Shown: positions 62,154-64,000 of the stretch, in pieces
How positions within the stretch are numbered: position 1 is the first letter of the stretch
Layout of the letters: each line of letters begins with the position of its first letter
Assembly (NCBI GenBank): GCA_002813285.1
Contig: PHTZ01000001.1
Coordinates: forward strand, 1,735,501-1,799,500
Length of the DNA stretch: 64,000 nt
From: Flavobacteriaceae bacterium MAR_2009_75
Lineage (GTDB): Bacteria > Bacteroidota > Bacteroidia > Flavobacteriales > Flavobacteriaceae
Direction of reading: 5' to 3'
Notes under the pieces: generated by a model
The model's input: only the letters and a program-made list of their open reading frames with translations
The model's database searches: none
Told to the model about the DNA's origin: nothing
Position numbers and translations under genes: made by a program

Positions 62154-63761
62154 ATGTACAGGAAAAGTAATCCCCTTCTTTTATTACTATTGATTCTATT
62201 TTGTTCTACCATCGTAGGTCAAGAATCCACAAGACCTAACATTATACTAATCGTAGCAGACGACCTTGGTTACAGTGACCTTGGCTGTTACGGCAGTGAA
62301 ATAAAAACACCTCATCTCGATAATTTGGCGGCCAATGGAGTCAGGCTCGCCAACATGAACAATGCTGGTATGTGTGTTATTTCAAGAAGTTCAATGCTAA
62401 CAGGAAAATATTGGCCCGAAACGGGTTATGGTATTAAAAAAGGGAAAAATTTGGCCGAAATGCTTAAAAAAAGGAATTATCACACCGGAATCGTTGGTAA
62501 ATGGCATTTGGATGGAAATCCAATAGAGAAGGGTTTTGACTATTTTTTTGGTTTTCTTGGAGGATATTCAAGCTATTTTGAGGGAAGCCCTGATTATAGA
62601 TTGAATCATCAGCCTTTTAGCGATTTTGGGGAGAATTTTTACAGTACCGATGCATTTTCAGAGCGTGCGGCCAGCTTTATAAAGCAGAGTTCTAAACTAA
62701 AGGACAAACCTTTTTTCCTTTATCTGAGTTATCAGGCACCGCATAATCCCCTTCAGGCTCCAAAAGAAGAAATAATGAAGTACAGGGGAAAGTATCTTCA
62801 GGGTTGGGAAAACATCCGTGACGCACGAATCAGAAAACAAAAGCATTTGGGCATTGTTGAAAAGCAAGTTCCACTTCCAGCTTATCCAAAAAACCTACCG
62901 CTATGGGAAACATTGTCCCCCAACCAAAAAGACTTGGAGGATCTTAGAATGTCCGTGTTTGCCGCCATGGTGGAACATATGGATTCAGGTATCGGGAAAG
63001 TTATCACTGCCCTGGAAGAAACTGACGTTCTCAACAATACATTAATACTATTTTTAAGCGATAATGGCACCGACTCTTTCTCGGTCATGGATGATGAAAT
63101 GCTCAAAAGAAACCTTTTGCCAGGCGATATCGGTTCCAATTACCAGCCTGGTACTGGATGGGCATACGCAAGTGTAGCCCCAAACCGTCTCTATAAAATC
63201 AGCCAGCACAATGGAGGTATTAAAACTGGTGCCATTGCCTTTTGGCCCAAAGGCATTTTAAAAGCGAACAGGACCAATAAACAACCTCTTCATGTGGTTG
63301 ATATAGCCCCTACCCTCCTTGAATTAGCAACGCAAGAAGAGCCAAAAAGAGATAAGGAGAACAAGGGTTTTTCCGGTCAATCTTTTATTAAAATCCTAGA
63401 AAACAAGTCTTGGCAAAGAAATGAACCTATGTTCTTTCAATTTATGGATAACCGTGCCATACGAACCAACAACTGGGGGCTGGTAGAAGTTGATGGTAAT
63501 GGATGGGAATTATACGATTTAAAAAAAGACCCTTTGGAAACCCATGACCTTGCCAGTAAACATCCTAACATGGTCAATAAATTGGAGAAAAAGTGGATGT
63601 CCTTGTGGAAACTAACAAGCAATAAGGATGGTTATACGCCAGAGAGTACACGTGAAAGTCCGCATTACAAACCACAGGGAGATCGAGGTTCTGGTGAACC
63701 TTATGTGCCATCTGCCATGCCCCATTTTTTAAAGCAAAAATATCCAATCAGTAAAAATTAG
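62154..63761 (+). CDS. sulfatase-like protein, S1 family, with CVISR at the formylglycine site
   Basis: The ATG at 62154 starts a clean signal peptide (to about TIVGQES); a GTG at 62124 is less likely. 535 residues. The metal site NIILIVADDLGYSDLG and the LFLSDNGTDSF segment are canonical, as are VGKWHLDG and the HNGGIKTGAIAFWPKG region. The modification motif, however, reads C-V-I-S-R starting at Cys74 (AGMCVISRSSMLTGKYW): Ile replaces the Pro/Ala that maturases normally need. The enzyme may be matured by an unusual route, may use unmodified Cys, or may be a non-hydrolytic relative. The gene has PUL box 10 and is divergent from a GH78 gene. Confidence 0.8.
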   Translation: MYRKSNPLLLLLLILFCSTIVGQESTRPNIILIVADDLGYSDLGCYGSEIKTPHLDNLAANGVRLANMNNAGMCVISRSSMLTGKYWPETGYGIKKGKNLAEMLKKRNYHTGIVGKWHLDGNPIEKGFDYFFGFLGGYSSYFEGSPDYRLNHQPFSDFGENFYSTDAFSERAASFIKQSSKLKDKPFFLYLSYQAPHNPLQAPKEEIMKYRGKYLQGWENIRDARIRKQKHLGIVEKQVPLPAYPKNLPLWETLSPNQKDLEDLRMSVFAAMVEHMDSGIGKVITALEETDVLNNTLILFLSDNGTDSFSVMDDEMLKRNLLPGDIGSNYQPGTGWAYASVAPNRLYKISQHNGGIKTGAIAFWPKGILKANRTNKQPLHVVDIAPTLLELATQEEPKRDKENKGFSGQSFIKILENKSWQRNEPMFFQFMDNRAIRTNNWGLVEVDGNGWELYDLKKDPLETHDLASKHPNMVNKLEKKWMSLWKLTSNKDGYTPESTRESPHYKPQGDRGSGEPYVPSAMPHFLKQKYPISKN

Positions 63762-63849
63762 TTGTCGACTGTGCAGATTTAACCAAAAACTTCCCGAATA
63801 AATTAGAGAGAAACATGCTCGAAAAATCCAACCTCAAAAAACTTATTAT

Positions 63850-64000
63850 TCAGCAATTGTGAAAGCATTGCAAGTAAGGATTTTTCATATATGAATTTTA
63901 CTGAACATAACCATGAAACCTTGTATGATTTAAAAGTTGAACCATTCGAGACAAAAAATCTGATCGGGGATTCAAACTACAAAACCATTTTAACAGAACA
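63850..64000 (+). pseudogene. sulfatase C-terminal fragment (runs off the window)
   Basis: An open frame from about 63850 to the window end gives the typical C-terminal sulfatase motif TEHNHETLYDLKVEPFETKNLIGD, read here as TEHNHETLYDLK then VEPFETKNLI. No start codon or catalytic half precedes it: the 90 bp after the previous stop codon contain stops in this frame. It is likely a remnant of a further sulfatase gene, although its continuation beyond the window is unseen. Confidence 0.5.

Noticed and set aside
1-64000. CRISPR array, tRNA or rRNA genes, integrase or IS element
   Set aside because: No regularly spaced repeats, no cloverleaf-like or rRNA sequence and no transposase or integrase motif was recognised.

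Overview
The window looks like a piece of a marine flavobacterial (Bacteroidota) chromosome. It is AT-rich and carries SusC/SusD outer-membrane pairs, many sulfatases of the formylglycine family, lipoproteins with Bacteroidota-type lipoboxes, a type IX secretion C-terminal sorting domain and few Shine-Dalgarno sequences. No tRNA, rRNA, CRISPR array or intact insertion sequence was seen. Most of the window reads as one large polysaccharide utilization locus (PUL) for a sulfated, L-rhamnose-containing glycan, probably a green-algal one such as ulvan or rhamnan sulfate.

Layout. 1-2470: a small lipoprotein, a structured non-coding element and an alpha/beta hydrolase remnant. 2475-6643: a plus-strand sugar-catabolism operon (RhaT-like symporter, lactonase-type amidohydrolase, SDR dehydrogenase, FAD-linked 2-hydroxyacid dehydrogenase), followed by a GntR regulator (6803) and a decayed class II aldolase (7844-9026). 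9112-10779: a secreted isomerase-like/SMP-30 fusion. 11786-20594: SusC, SusD and a 1,287-residue multidomain hydrolase. 20554-23062: two adjacent pseudogenes (sulfatase, DUF1080). 23298-28576: a GH-A clan hydrolase, a GlcG/HbpS-like protein, two sulfatases and an EthD protein. 28610-38895 (minus): SusC, SusD and two GH78 alpha-L-rhamnosidases feeding into a sulfatase. 39186-40242: a third SusC/SusD pair collapsed into a fused remnant. 41023-48612 (minus): a type IX-secreted G8/beta-helix protein, a carbohydrate-binding protein, an exported acetolactate decarboxylase and a sulfatase. 48768-57621 (minus): a GH3 remnant, an alpha-glucuronidase-like enzyme, two nucleoside-hydrolase-like proteins, DUF1080, ApbE and a Gfo/Idh oxidoreductase. 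57844-63761: another DUF1080, a third GH78 and a divergent sulfatase.

How it may work (inference): surface enzymes, with the G8/beta-helix protein and the multidomain hydrolase as the best candidates, cut the polymer. SusC/SusD pairs import oligosaccharides. Periplasmic sulfatases, GH78 enzymes and an oxidative 3-keto-glycoside module (Gfo/Idh + DUF1080 + ApbE) take them apart. RhaT imports rhamnose, which is oxidised towards 2-hydroxyacids. No polysaccharide lyase or unsaturated-uronyl hydrolase of the classical ulvan type was recognised.

The strongest new observation is a 16-bp cis element, CAGTAT-N4-CAGGAT (two similar half-sites 10 bp apart). It lies upstream of at least seven transcription units of this locus and in nearly all cases points at the gene. 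It probably defines the regulon. The second theme is decay: at least eight remnants lie between intact genes, several of them broken paralogues of intact neighbours.
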